NCBI GenBank assembly: GCA_022592445.1
Contig: JABYQR010000201.1
Coordinates: 1-64,000, forward strand
Length of the DNA stretch: 64,000 nt
Direction of reading: 5' to 3'
From: Cytidiella melzeri
Taxonomy: Eukaryota > Basidiomycota > Agaricomycetes > Polyporales > Irpicaceae
The notes below the pieces were generated by a model that saw only the letters and a list, made by a program, of their open reading frames with translations, made no database searches and was not told the DNA's origin. The position numbers and the translations under genes were made by a program. Every line of letters starts with the position of its first letter. Position 1 is the first letter of the stretch. Positions 19,888 to 32,167 of the stretch are shown piece after piece.

Positions 19888-22389
19888 ATGTTCGCGCGTG
19901 CCGTCAGGAATGCGCTTACATCGTTCTCTCGACCTCTCTTTCGATTCCGAGGGTGTCTCAACGCGAAGAAGGACGTACTCAGGGCACTCTCGAGACATGC
20001 AGCCACCGTCAGCGCACCAGCACCAGCGTCTTCTGACGACGCAGACATCATAGCCGATTTTGACTTGCCACAGGCTGCGCAGCGATACACAGGGCTCAAG
20101 CCAACTGGACTGTTTGGGCACGCGTTCCTCACAACGCCGTCGGCGTTTGTAGAACTTGCGGACTCTACGTTACACCGAGCAAGCCTGCTGACTCAGAGGA
20201 TTGTGCGGGCGAGGGAATCCCGAGACGAGCTGTTCAAGGTGGTGAAGCACCTTGACAGACTCAGCGACCTGCTGTGCGGAGTTATAGACCTTGCGGAGCT
20301 CATCAGGAATGCGCATCCCGATCCTGTTTGGATACAGAGCGCGGAGCATGTGTACGAGAAGATGTGCGAGTTTATGAATGTCCTGAACACCCATGTTGAC
20401 CTCTACTTCGTGCGTACCACCCACGTTCATGTACCGTACTGCGTTCATTTAATCTAATTACGTAGGTCCTCCGAGAGGTCTTGTCGGACCCCGAGATCTC
20501 GCAGTCTCTTGGTCCAGAGGCACGAGAGACTGCGATGATATTCTGGCGAGACTTTGAAAAGTCAGGAATCAACTTACCACCGGCACAGCGCTCCAAGTTC
20601 GTGTCCCTTTCTTCTGAGATCATACATCTCGGTCGACAGTTCCTCAATGAAACCTCGAGTGCACGACCGCCGGCTGTTATCAAGCCTTCAGAGCTCAAGG
20701 GCTTGAAGGACAAGACTATGGGCGCGCGATTACGCCTCCAGGCGCGGTTTCGGGATTTGGTGGTGTACCCTGGATCCCTCCAGGCCCAGATGATCATGCA
20801 TTCTGCACCTGAGGAAGAGCCGAGACGAAAAGTATACATTGCTGCTAATTCGAGTACGCCAGAGCAGATAGAGACGTTGGAGAAGATGTTGCGTGCTAGA
20901 GGAGAGCTGGCAAGCTTGGTGGGGAAGGAAAGTTACGCACATATGACGCTTACGGACAAGATGGCTGGGTCTCCTGGTACGTTGAGAAGCATACTTGCCG
21001 TCGCATCTTGCGTTGCTGACGCCATGTAGAGAATGTGGTACGCTTCCTTGAAGCTCTTCTGGAGCACACCCGCCCTTATGCCCGTAACGCGCTTCGAACG
21101 CTTAGTATGCGTAAACAAGAACACCTTCACACACCTCCCTTCCCGACGATACAGGCGTGGGATAGAGACTACTACTGTCCACCAGAGCCTCCCGCACCAC
21201 CGGTGTCATTACCTCCATTGACCCTCGGTACGGTTTTCATGGGCCTGTCGCGGCTTTTCCGAAACTTGTATGGCATTACACTACGGCTGACGGACGTTGC
21301 ACCGGGCGAGGTGTGGCATTCGGACGTCCGAAAGCTCGAAGTTGTCGATGAGCAGTCGGGCGTGATCGGTTGGATCTACGCTGACCTTTTCTCGAGGCAT
21401 GGGAAACCGAGTGGGGCAGCCCACTATACCGTCCGTTGTTCGAGAAGGACCGATAATGACGACGAGCATCGGGATCTGTTGGGTGTGCAGGACGAGGAAG
21501 TTTTGAAAGCGCTGCCTTTGTCCAACGAGTTCGAATCTGCGCACCGGGCACGCATACGAGGCGTGGAGGGTGTGTTTCAGTTGCCTGTGGTTGTGCTGCT
21601 GTGCGAGTTCACTCGACCAACGATCAGCCGAGGACCTACCATTCTCGCTTGGCACGAGGTGTTGACTTTGTTCCACGAAATGGGGCACGCGATGCATTGT
21701 GAGTCTACACCGCTTTTGTATCTACGGAAACACCCTGGACTGATGACATACCCAAAAAAGCGATGATCGGTCGCACAGAGTACCAGAACGTTTCTGGCAC
21801 GCGCTGTGCCACGGACTTTGTGGAACTGCCCTCGATACTCATGGAACACTTCCTCAACTCACCTAACGTCCTTTCTCTCTTTGACATAACCGGTGACCTC
21901 TCCGTCCGCCAATCGGGAAACCACCACGACGACCCTTGCAAGTCGATCGACACGCACACACAGATCCTCCTAGCTGCTCTAGACCAGATATACCACTCCC
22001 CCGTAGCCCTCTCGGACCAATTTGACTCTACAGGCGCGTTGGCACAGCTGTACGAAACTCGCGGGCTTATTCCGTACGTACCAGGAACGTCTTGGCAGAC
22101 CCAGTTCGGTCATCTCTTTGGTTACGGCGCCACATACTATTCTTACTTATTTGACCGCGCCATCGCCTCGAGGGTGTGGCGCAAGCAGTTCGTACATGAT
22201 CCGCTGAACCGGGAGACAGGCGAAAAGTACAAGAACGAGATATTGCGATACGGTGGGGGAAGGGATCCTTGGAAGATGGTTAGTGCGTTTTTGGACGCGC
22301 CTGAGATGGAAGGGGGAGATGCGGAGGCTATGGCTGAGGTGGGCCGATGGAGAATTGAGGACGAGGTGTCGATGCCTGGGAGACATTAA
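19888..22389 (+). CDS. MIP: Mitochondrial intermediate peptidase (MIP/Oct1), M3 metalloprotease
   Basis: Four exons (19888-20409, 20466-20976, 21030-21698, 21761-22389) give 776 aa. Introns are 53-62 nt with GT-AG ends and consistent phases. The protein begins with an Arg-rich, acid-poor presequence ([20 protein letters not shown]) fitting mitochondrial import. The catalytic zinc site is HEMGH (His560-Glu561, His564), and the third ligand is probably Glu589 in DFVELPS. The intron between exons 3 and 4 falls just after FHEMGHAMH. Family role: removes an octapeptide from partly processed matrix precursors. In agaricomycetes MIP is the classical neighbour of the A mating-type homeodomain genes, as here: HD2 ends 780 bp away. 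No defect is seen. Very secure call. Confidence 0.97.
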
Positions 22390-23169
22390 TGAACAGTGAC
22401 TTGCATGTACTTACATGAGTAATTGTTCATTCATTCGGAGGTGTATGATGGTCATTGTTCGAATCCACTGTGCTTTACCATGGTTTCCGTTGTATACGTA
22501 CGCACTGTTGTTACGACAATACACAGGGATCCGGGTCTACTTACCCATTGTTGCTGTTCCATCAGTAACATCAGTGACGTATCAGATGTCCGATAGGACC
22601 GATACTCCCGCGCGGTGCTGTTGCGACCCTTCATTCATCAACCGTGGGAAACTTGCTTTGACCTCATTGTCCATTGTCCATTGTCCTTTTGAATGGTGTG
22701 TGTCAGTGGGTTCCTGAGTCCCTAGGATGCACGGACCAAGGGGGCCATATACGTCTGATAGATGGTTGCAAAAGCGTGGTTGAAACGTTGAAGTTGTGGC
22801 GTGTCTTGGTAATAAGATTTTGTTTGTGGCTAGTTGTTTTGCCAGGCGTTCTGTCAGGGAATCAGGATGCGCGAATGGGATGTGCGGTGGTGCTACAAAT
22901 GAGGTACAAACACTGCTACGGTGTATGCTATGCGGATAAATAGTATGATAATGATACACAACGAAGAGAAAAGAAAATGCAGAAGCAATGCGAATATGAA
23001 GAAGGAGAAATTCTGGCACAGAAGAAAAACGAATTAGATGTAGAGCTGAGAGCGACGGAGCAGAACATTTCTAAACGGTAAAAAGGAAAAAGGGAAAAGT
23101 CAGCTAAACATAATGAGAAAGCAAGGCGTACCAAAAAAGCGAATACGAAGAGGGAAATAGCAGGATTTT
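22390..23169. other. Intergenic region between MIP and HD2 (tail to tail)
   Basis: 780 bp holding the 3' ends of two convergent genes. No supported frame, no repeat with other parts of the window. Confidence 0.6.
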
Positions 23170-24930
23170 CTAGTGTACAATCCAAGGGTTCACCTGGATC
23201 CCAGGACTTGAAGAGGGAGAAGTGCAGAAAATACGGTCAAGGTCGCGTGAAGGACCGAATATGAGTTCGGGTGTTGCATCCTTTGTTGTGTGCGAAAGCG
23301 CGACAGGGAGCTGCGGTGGTGTGAGTAGAGGAGTATCGACAGAGAAAGAGGATGAACTGCTGTCGTCCGAAGCCACGGAGGACAGTGATGATGTGGAAGA
23401 CATTCGTGATATTTTTGCTTTGGGTGGCGAAGGCTTCCGGGAGAGATAAGGGTGAGCTTGGTTTCGCACTAATGTGGGGGTGGACTGGGGGACGCGTCGA
23501 GGTAGGGTATCTGGAATTCGCTTTGCGGAAGCTTTCCGTTTGACGGATGAGGTGGCGGGTGGCTGATGGTGAACACGATGTCTTGTGAGCGAAGGGGTTG
23601 GTGAACGCATATCGCGGGCAGGATTTGCGGCATGGACCGTCACCGTCACTATCGCAGGCACTAGCGCGGGTAGAGGAGCTGCGGGAGGCTGAACGAGAGA
23701 AGGGAAGCATGGAGCGGAGCGATCGCATAGTCGAGGCCGTCTTTGTGTCTTTGATGCAGAGATGGTTTCTTTGTCTGCTAGATTCAATCTTGAAAGTGAT
23801 TCGGAAAGTTCGTCCATGTCAATAGCCGTTTGCGTGTCCATACACCGTGTTGTGGCGCAGTGGCGAGGCCATGGCGTGTCGAATGTGTATGGCCCGTGCA
23901 AGATAGGGAACGGACGGGGCTCGTAGTAAGGGTCGTAGACGGCTGGATACGCATGAGGAGGGCTGTCGGTCTGGAAGGGACAATGCGTATGCAGACTTGG
24001 CTCAGCATGCTCTTCCTTTGGGGTTGGCTGCAGACAATCTGTCAGCAGAAGACTGTGCGTGGTAAAGAACACGACGTACCGAGCAAGTTCGTGGTGGTGA
24101 TGGCGAGAAGACGACGGGTTCGGGTTCGGAAGACTCGAAAGGTGAATATGAGCATCTATCGTTTTCTGAAACAAAAGCGAGTTTCCGGATCTCTTTGCCC
24201 TCTCGCTTCATACGGTTGCGTCTGTTTTGGAACTGCGTAACCACATTAGAGGGATTATAAGGTGGCGAGTCAGTAACTTACCCAAACATGGACCTGGTTA
24301 TACTCCATCCCAGTGCATCCCGCAATAGTGAGCTTCTCGGAGCGAGTCGGATAAGGATTGCTTGAGAATGCTCTTTCGAGAATGGGTGTCGCGTCCTTCG
24401 AACGTCGCACGTCAATGAGAGTACAAGGGAAGTAGGCTCAGTGCACCTACCTGCTTGAACGGACTTCGCCTTTCTGACGATGAAACTCTAGCGCTTGTAC
24501 ATTGCGAAGACTTGTACTCCCATAACCGCTGCTCCGATCGTTGAACCGTGAACTTTGTCCACTGGGTCAAGTCACGTCGGTATGCAGCCGCGTATGCTGC
24601 ATGCAGCGAGATGATATTTGCCTGTCGATCCGTCCATTGGCCAGCTTCCAGGCAGGCGTTGATGGCGCTGTTCATGATGCGCTCGTGGTCCAGCTTCAGG
24701 TCCATCGCATGTTGCATGTACGCATTGGACAGCTGTTCCGCTGCAGCATGTTTCCATCCGCTACGAACGAGATAGCTGGTAATAGGTGTGGGATCTGGTA
24801 AATTCAACGACAAATAACGTTGCTTCTCAGATGAGGACAGCGCGGACGGGTGTGCAGAGTTGCTGCCTATGATAGCTAGAATGCGATGCGAGCAGTGACG
24901 GATATGTTCCCATGCGTACGGAGTTTCCAT
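23170..24930 (-). CDS. HD2: HD2-class homeodomain mating-type transcription factor
   Basis: Four exons on the minus strand (24930-24451, 24395-24282, 24232-24080, 24027-23170) give 534 aa; introns are 49-55 nt. The homeodomain spans about residues 155-212: helix 1-2 part PILERAFSSNPYPTRSEKL, then VHVW-FQNRRNRMKR, so the recognition helix carries the canonical WFQNRR with the DNA-contacting Asn. One intron splits W from F, and another sits just before the domain core. The N-terminal ~150 residues should mediate partner choice. The C-terminal 280 residues are Ser/Pro-rich, with a basic patch (VKRKASAKR) that could be nuclear targeting. It dimerises with an HD1 protein of a different allele (family knowledge). 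It is divergent from HD1 with a 312-bp shared promoter. Confidence 0.94.
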
Positions 24931-25242
24931 CTTGGCTTATAGCGACGGAGATGAGGTAACCTAAAGGGCTCGAGGATGCGCTGTATATAACGAAGGGGGG
25001 TGAGAACATGGCCTTCAGCTTTTATGCGCTGTGCATTGTTGATGTGCAACGTGTGAAAGCGTTACAAAACAGTGCACAATGGACGCTGGGCAAGTACTTG
25101 GCGCTTGACTGCTATGGCCTACTGTATGCCCTTGTTTAGTAAATCAACCACATCAGACCGACTCGTCGCGAGTACATGAACCGGACTACTTATAGCTGGC
25201 TGTCTCATGGTCTCCCTCCTCATACCACACACTCATCTTGCC
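24931..25242. promoter_or_regulatory. Divergent HD2/HD1 promoter region
   Basis: 312 bp between the two start codons. A TATATAA element at 24984-24990 lies about 55 nt upstream of the HD2 ATG. A weaker TTATAG lies about 50 nt upstream of the HD1 ATG at 25243. No motif matching the GATG-N9-ACA type of HD-dimer operator was seen by eye. Confidence 0.6.
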
Positions 25243-27437
25243 ATGACGTTCAAAGAACGGGTTTTCCTCGCTGAAGCCAATTTCCTCGCTGCATTGACCT
25301 CGGGTACCTCTGCCCTTGCACAATTCGACGCTGAGTGGGAGATCCTTGGAGGGGAGTTTGAACGCGCTCTAGACCAGTCGACGATAGACCCCAGTGAGGT
25401 CGAACTTGCCTACGCTGTATCGTCGAAGATCGCCATTCTCAGCGAGAATTTGCTTAAGATGGAGGAAGTGTCGACAAGCATAACCGCCACCTTACTCAAC
25501 GAGATTGACGTTGCTCTATCGGACCTCAGCCTTCAGGACTTAAGCCTGCAGGACGTCCAAGAAACTCCGACGGGTCGTGTTCAACCATCCCCTACAGCAG
25601 CCCCACATCGCCATACTGGCCCATACATATCGGAAGCAATTTCTTGGCTCTTGGAGCATCCCCACGATCCCTATCCGCCGAGCTCACTGAAACGAACCTG
25701 GGCCCGTCAGGCTCAAATCACTCCACGGGTCATGGATGACTGGTTCAAGTCCATACGGAAGGAGATAGGATGGGTCGCACTCACCAAGACGCACTTCAAG
25801 GGCTCACGCAGTATGGCTGTCGCCGCGGCAGGCGCCGTCTTGCTCGACAATGACAGTGGCGCGGAGGCTACAGTGCCTTTCGAAGTGCAGGCGGAGCTGC
25901 TCGCAGTCAAAGCAAAGCTGCAGAACTTGTATCTGGAGGAGCGAGGCTTGCCGTCAGTGCCCCCAACGCACGAATCGAGCCATACGGGTTCACGCTCCGT
26001 GTCTGTCGAGTCCTCGGCTTCAGCCTCCAGCGACCTCACTCCCTCGCCATCCTCTTCGTCAGACCGTTCGCTGTACTCGTCGGATAGTCTCACCACTGCC
26101 CCAAGTACTCCTTCGTCGCAGTCTTCCTCTCATCTGCCATCCCTTGTCTTCGACGCCTCATCAGACAACGAGGACGACGAACAACTGTTGGACCCCTTCC
26201 AAGATTTGCAGGACAACGCCACAGCGCTCGTTGCAGGTCTCGCAAAAGACAACAACGATTCGCAACGACGACTTCAGCCTGACTGGTACGTAGTTGTCAT
26301 TGTCGTCTTGCATTGTTCTTTATCTTGACGATTCTTCGCAGCCATTCGTACTTCGACCTTTCGTTCGAAGACTCACCCGAATCTCGGCTTCAAGATCCAT
26401 TGGCGCAGTTTATAGACACACAATTGTTTCCACCGTTCGACTCTCTGTCGCAGTCCGACTTCTGGACCACTGCGACAGAAGATGTGGTCGAAGTCACGAC
26501 AGACGCGTTAGCCCCGAGTCCGCTGGAAACCGTTCCCACGGTTGAAGCTGTTCCCACGGTTCAATCGGCGTCTGTGCCATCCCGGAAGCGCCGTCTCTCG
26601 GATGCAGATGTTCCAGCCACCGCGAAAAAGTCGAGGACGATCCGCAACTTACCAAAGCCGGGTGCAAGGAGACCGCAGGCGGTCTCTGCTCCGGTCCCTG
26701 TCGCACACCTTCCGATTGACTCTGTGAACGCCCTCGACTTCGACCAATTCTTCAAGGAGCTCGAGAAGGGGACAATCTCGTTGCCGCCGTTTGTCGGAGA
26801 TGCCAGTTCCGTTGGTCCTTCAGGTCCGGTCGACTTCAACGTGTTCGACTTCGCTGCTCTTGAGCCTCCCGCATCTGCCAGCATAGCGCCTGGTAAGTCC
26901 TCATACACCTTGAGATCACTTGGTACTTAACTGATATTGTTGTAGTCTGCACCGTCGACGCACCCTTGCCTACTGCTGGCGAGTGGTCATGGGATACCAT
27001 TATTGCTGCTGCATCATCTCAGGTCAGCCATGTCATGTGTACATACGGGGAAGTTTGCTCACATCGTGTGCTTGTTTTGCATGCAGGCCTCCACAGACGC
27101 CGTGCAATTTGTTGATAAGGAACTTGAGACGCTACTCGCTTCATTCACCGACTCCGCCGCCTCTGCAGGCTCAGAGGACAGCGCGGAGGGATCCACGGCT
27201 ACTTCTGACTCCACTTCTGACTCAGCCGCTGGGACATCTGAGCCTTCAACTTCAGCTACTCAGAATGAGGCGCAGACCGTCTCGCCCGAAATGCTCTCTA
27301 TGCCCAACGACTTGCTGTTCCCTATGCCTTCCACTTCCTTTCCCACTTCGCCTTCTTTTCAGGACCTTCTGAGTGATTTCACTAACATCGGTGGCGTCGA
27401 CGATCTTGGCTGCATCCCTTCTATTGTCGTCTCGTGA
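25243..27437 (+). CDS. HD1: HD1-class homeodomain mating-type transcription factor
   Basis: Four exons (25243-26285, 26342-26892, 26946-27022, 27087-27437) give 673 aa. ATG 25243 (MTFKERVFLAEANF) is preferred over the in-frame ATG at 25207. The atypical homeodomain lies near residues 127-178: ISWLLEHPHDPYPP, then VMDDWFKSIRKEIGW. The WF...R..IGW ending is the HD1 signature, but Ser replaces the usual Asn (position 51) of the recognition helix. Residues 429-446 hold a bipartite basic signal (RKRR ... KKSR), consistent with HD1 supplying nuclear import to the heterodimer. The C-terminus is Ser/Thr/acidic, as in activation regions. A further intron (27433-27485) could replace the stop, giving VVSSS instead of VVS as the end. 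Confidence 0.93.
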
Positions 27438-30400
27438 GTGTGCTTCCTGTGAGACCAGTCGCCCATCTAATTGCGGTGTCGTAGGTCGTCATGATTCCGC
27501 CACATTTTCTCGTCTCGCCTACTGCCCTACCAAGAAATTATCAAGTCATCATTGCTCAAGACTTACCGTATACCATCATAGGATCCCATACCCATACAGC
27601 TACGCCACCCATTCTCTCCTACTTCCCCTGTGTCTTGTTCGTCGTCCTCATCGCCGTCTCTGTGGCCCTGCTTTACTGTTCTTCCCATACTCGGTCACCG
27701 TTCCTGTACTCCTAGATCTTGCTAACCTCTCGTCTTCGTTGTCCTCATAGGTTCTCGCATTTCATCTTCGGATTCATCCTGCAAACATTCAATCTCGCAT
27801 GCACACACTGAACATTGTCACATACCTCCGCATTTACTTCAATGCTCCCCGTTATTTATTCTTATGCTTATTGTACATCGCATTGTAGTGCCCGCTCCCC
27901 CCAATTTCACGTTATGTGGTTGTTTGATTCTTGGCCCATCATACTATGACATTCGCGCGCAGCAAGACAAGACCGTCAACCAGCAAGACAATGCCCACGC
28001 CCGCCACCATCGTCAAGAGTCGTACGGGCATGTGGCCGCTCAAGCACTCGACCTCGCATCCTTCAAAAGAGCTCAACCCGCAACGGGGCTGATGTAGTGC
28101 CGTGCCCATCGTTTGTGACAGCCGCGAAGTTTAGCAGCAGAGTGTGATTGATGAGGTACGTATCGTCGAAGGCGAGGTCGGAGGGGACGAGGGGAAGGTA
28201 GTCGACGGTGAGAGGAAGATTGTGATGAACGACTTTCCCCTGTCCAAGTCTACTTATGCCTTGATATATCCTAGAGCCAAACTGCAACCAAATAACGCGA
28301 TCGGGGTCTCACCATCTCCACCGTGGATGGACGAATCACAGCAAAGCTGAAAACGTGGAATTGTGGTGCGCCGCTGATTTATTGGGTGAAATTTCTGACT
28401 CACCGGGTTCCGCTATCGTGTGGTGACTCAGATCATGACTAGAGGGTTCCTCTCTCCGCGCCGTGGCACGAACACAAGCACACTGGACAAGGAGTCGGAA
28501 AGTCGGGAGGCGAAAGTACAAGAAGCAAAATTCCGGCGGGCGGGATATTAGGTGTGGCAGCGCGCGGGTGCATTGACTTTCTTCTCTGACACCATAGCGA
28601 TTGCGTTGTGTTGGTTATCAATGCCTTTGTGGGTTCTGGAGATAGGTGAGTCCTCCCCTGGTTGACGGCGAGGTGGGATTGTGTGGCGTCCCGACTGCCT
28701 GGGTGCGAGCACGGGAACTTGATTGGTCCGTCGGTCGAGTGGTGGGGACGACACAGCTTTGCTTTGTTTGCAGCTGGTGCGATAGAACAAACGCGTATTG
28801 CAGCCGTGGGGGTGTTGTATTCGGCCGGGTGAGTACGAAGTCAGGATGCCCGCTGGTGCCCTTAAGCTAACTGGTTCGTTGTGCAGCGGAACACCGTAGC
28901 GGATGTTAACATAGGCTGAAGCAGGGTACGAACAGACAGTCCGAATCTTCCAAGTGCACGAGGGGTGTGCGTTTGTAGTTGTGGTAAGGACGGAACGGTG
29001 ACTACCTCTTGTGCCAAGGCTAACTGCTCTGTAGATCACTTTACTGTACATAGGTGTGTTACAGAATGTACATAACGCGAATAGTCTCAATATAATTCGT
29101 TGCCCCACGTATGGTTTTACATGCTTGCATGCGATTTATTTGCGTAGACAGCTGGAGTGGCACTGCGTTAGTCAATGCCACACAATTAGGCGGTATGCTA
29201 TTCATCACAGCGAATCAGTGCGATATCATGAACTGACACCACGCTGGAAGGGCTAGTTGGAGATGCAAATGTGCCTCACTGGCTGATATCATTGCGGTCC
29301 GCAGAGGAGTCTTGAGCCGCGACTGTACTTGAACAACTTCTCGTGCTCTCTCATCCACACTCTTCGCCTCATCTCAGCCTCTGTAAGCCGTCCATTCGTC
29401 CGGAAACATTGTTGACGGGTAGTAAGCGAACATCGTGATCTGTTTCGGGGGCCTTGGCGTACCCATTCGCAAGACTACGATCCCTTCAGGCGAAATCCAT
29501 AACAGAGAATCAAGAGTTACGCCACATCTGCTCCTAACACCCTCGCAGAGCTGCACACATATCCGAGTCAAGGTCTGAGAATATGAGTGAGAGTTTTGTC
29601 GAAGCGATGGGCACTGACATGCTCTTCTCTACTGGCTATCTGGAACTCTGCTATTGGGGGGTAAGAATGACATGCGTTCCAGGGGCCGCCGTCTGCTCCC
29701 GTATCGTCCGAGTCAGGATTGCATGGCATACCAACCCGTATCTCTGTAGGGCAAAGAATTACGTAAGGCACAGCCAATTGGTGTGCGGCCCCTATTTGTC
29801 TTTGTTGTGCAGCGCCTACATCTGATTGAACTCTATCTTTCTTTCCCTGACCCGGCCGTCCAAGTCGCAGCTGAGTGTGCTCACTGCCGCGCATCACGAT
29901 ATGAGACCACATACGCATTATCTGGCTACGTATACTTGGATTCAAATGGGAAAAAGGCAAGCACGTTCGTAAAAAAAGCTGTTAGAGTCTGCGGCTGACT
30001 CCCGAACAAAGCCTGGAGATCACGTTTGCCGTCGGTGCTTTAGGTCCACCGTGTTTCTAGCGAGCATTGTAAGCGTTAGCTAAGTGCAATTGCAACAAAC
30101 TTTCTCATTCAGAGCCTTGTGAGCGTTCGGTATTTCCTGAGATAACGACATTTGTGGCCTCAAATGTGAGCGGAGGTCACCAGGGCCACGGGCAACACTC
30201 GCGCGTTGCGTTGCCAACGTTGCAAAGGCCAGGAATATTCATTCAAACACACAGCTTTTGGTGTGTGCTGCGTAGGCATACAGGATGCAAGTCCGCCTTG
30301 GAGCTTATCTAGGCCGGAGGAACTTGACATAACGGCCAGCAGAACCATGACCAAAGATACTGATAAACACACGGAGCTACGTCTGCCAGTGCCACGAGCT

Positions 30401-30627
30401 CCGGCGCATTTCTTTGGCCTGCTGCCAACCTTTGTTTGTTTCTTTCAGATATTCTCTTATCAGTTGTGAGTGGCATTGTCACAAAGGACTACGGCCAAAC
30501 TGCCCCATTCACCGTACTTCCCACCTGGGAAATGGTCATGGGTATATAGCCTTGCCCGTCGTTATTGTAGCCGCAAGCCCATTCGTCACCTCTCTCTCAT
30601 TCACTCTTGCGATCATACACTCTCGCG
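27438..30627. other. Long region right of HD1 without a confident gene
   Basis: Several short frames exist on both strands. One minus-strand frame at 28287-28063 (HNLPLTVDYLPLVPSDLAF) looks protein-like but has no clear exon partners. The main structure is a diverged repeat unit at 29430-29745, paralogous to 33085-33365. The last ~90 bp carry a TATATA (30543-30548) serving the next gene. Confidence 0.45.
29430..29745. repeat. Diverged duplicated segment, copy A
   Basis: Roughly 270-300 bp that align, at about three-quarters identity by eye, to 33085-33365 in the same orientation. On the minus strand both copies encode TRICVQLCEG(V/I)RS, and on the plus strand both encode SE(S/T)FVEAMG(T/P)DMLFSTGYL. 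In copy A the minus frame is stopped by TAG (about 29635) where copy B has TGG. It is therefore probably a decayed paralogue of copy B. Confidence 0.7.
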
Positions 30628-31086
30628 ATGGATATCTCGACCTGCCTTCGTCCTCCTATGTTCATATCCCTTGTGCCTCCCGGCGTGGTGTCGACGCTGT
30701 GCGCGCCCATGTTCCGCCGCAAGTACACCACCGATCCTTGGACGGACCTGCTAGACGAAGTACGTGTCCACGAATCCAACTTGAGCTCCATCAAGCAGCT
30801 CGTCATGAGTCTCGGTCCCAAGTCTGATGCCTCAATTGCAAGTGCGGAGCTCAGGTGCTGGGATCTCGCGTGGGCCGCCTGGCGCGAATCCTACAACACG
30901 TTACTCGCAGAGGAGAAGGCCATGAGGCCGCCCAAGCCTCCGTGCGAATCTTCCAGACCTTGCGAGGAGATGCAAGAGATCCGACTTCATGTAGTGGCGT
31001 GTGGTATGGAGCGGGAGTTCTGCAGGGCAAAGATCGCCAGCTGCTCCGGGGCTTCAGATATGCGCTTCACTTTCCGCATGTTCTAG
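30628..31086 (+). CDS. Hypothetical protein, 152 aa, HD-locus proximal
   Basis: A single-exon frame from ATG 30628 to TAG 31086, about 85 nt downstream of a TATATA element (30543-30548). The N-terminal 30 residues are hydrophobic with Pro/Gly (RPPMFISLVPPGVVSTLCAPMF). The rest is helical and Cys-rich (LRCWDLAWAAW, CESSRPCEEM, CGMEREFCRAKIASC). It has no recognised domain and no similarity to HD1 or HD2 that I can see. Codon use is like the host genes. It could be a lineage-specific gene of the locus or a remnant of a longer one. Start chosen as the first ATG after the TATA. Confidence 0.5.
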   Translation: MDISTCLRPPMFISLVPPGVVSTLCAPMFRRKYTTDPWTDLLDEVRVHESNLSSIKQLVMSLGPKSDASIASAELRCWDLAWAAWRESYNTLLAEEKAMRPPKPPCESSRPCEEMQEIRLHVVACGMEREFCRAKIASCSGASDMRFTFRMF

Positions 31087-32167
31087 CTTTCGAATCTCGT
31101 GAGTCTTTTAGACCGTTCTCCGCACATGTTCTCTCTGACGACGCGATCAGGATTGTTTGCAACAGTCGCTTTCTCTCATGTGTACCAACAACAACGGTTT
31201 CCCACTTCACCGTTGTATAGCTTACCACAAAGACTCTACACCGCTTTGATTGTATTATTCGCGGTTTACGCCATCTGAAGCCTGATCTTACTACGCATTT
31301 CTCTTCCTTCCCTTGCTACATGTATCATTAGTTTACGGTTCAAATTATGCAGTCGCTCTCTTCAACACGCGAAGCTCTTTTAATCCATGTATTCCTTGCC
31401 CGCCTCCTCTTCTAGCCTAGTGGTAAGTAGCTGCTGGGCGAGCGTTATTTGGATGTGTTTGGTTCAAGTTTGAGCCAACCGTAGTTTTGAACTCAGCTCT
31501 AAACCCACCGCCATGACCACGGTGCTCAATCTTACTTACTAAAGACAGGCTTTGAGTCTCGCATCTATGTCCGGGAGGGATTCAAACGCTGCACGGCTGC
31601 CTTGCTGCCGTAATTCGTTGGCGCAGGTCAGCGTTTTGCTCGCAGCTGGCATAAACGGTAACGTATGTTTCCTCAGACAACTTGACTGCGATTGCTGACT
31701 ATGTGGCACTGGCAGGTGTCAAAGCTGACAATGACCGGTGGTTTGTTTTGACTTCGCTCCATACCCTTGTAATACGATGCGCAAGACGTCGCCGCACCCG
31801 CCTAACACACTTTGGCGAGGGCGTTACAGCGATACGAATCACAAGTGGATCATCGACAGTGGATCATCGACCAAAAAAGCCGGTTAAACAAGCAAGTTAC
31901 TTACGTTGAATGCTGTGCCAATTGTCTCTTGCCTCGGTCAGGCGGGCAAAAGGTATGTGGCCCTGGCTATTTCTTTTCATCATGTGGCCCGGGTGTCTGA
32001 ATTTGCCCTTCTCCTTCTCGTATAGGGACAATGGCTCCGTGCTAGCAGAAAATGGCCGGAGCACCGCTGTATAAATACTGCGGCAACGCTGTTACTGGAT
32101 GACACCACTCGAAGCCCCTTCGAGATCCTCCCTCCTCCGAGTCTAAGGCTTGTGCCTTCTCCACGCG
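31087..32167. other. Intergenic region with tRNA-like promoter boxes
   Basis: No supported CDS. TAGCCTAGTGG (31413-31423) and GGTTCAAGTTT (31461-31471) resemble tRNA A and B boxes at plausible spacing, but no cloverleaf arms pair. A short tandem GTGGATCATCGAC(A/C) lies near 31850-31875. TATAAATA at 32070-32077 is probably the promoter of the next gene. Confidence 0.4.

Noticed and set aside
20372..20839. Minus-strand frame of 155 codons
   Set aside because: Antisense to MIP exons 1-2; no motif. MIP coding on the plus strand is certain.
23237..23728. Alternative minus-strand frame of 163 codons
   Set aside because: Lies within HD2 exon 4 in another frame; splice phases support only the HD2 frame.
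28063..28287. Minus-strand frame with protein-like sequence (HNLPLTVDYLPLV)
   Set aside because: No compatible upstream exon, start or homologue recognised; kept only as a remark in the intergenic entry.
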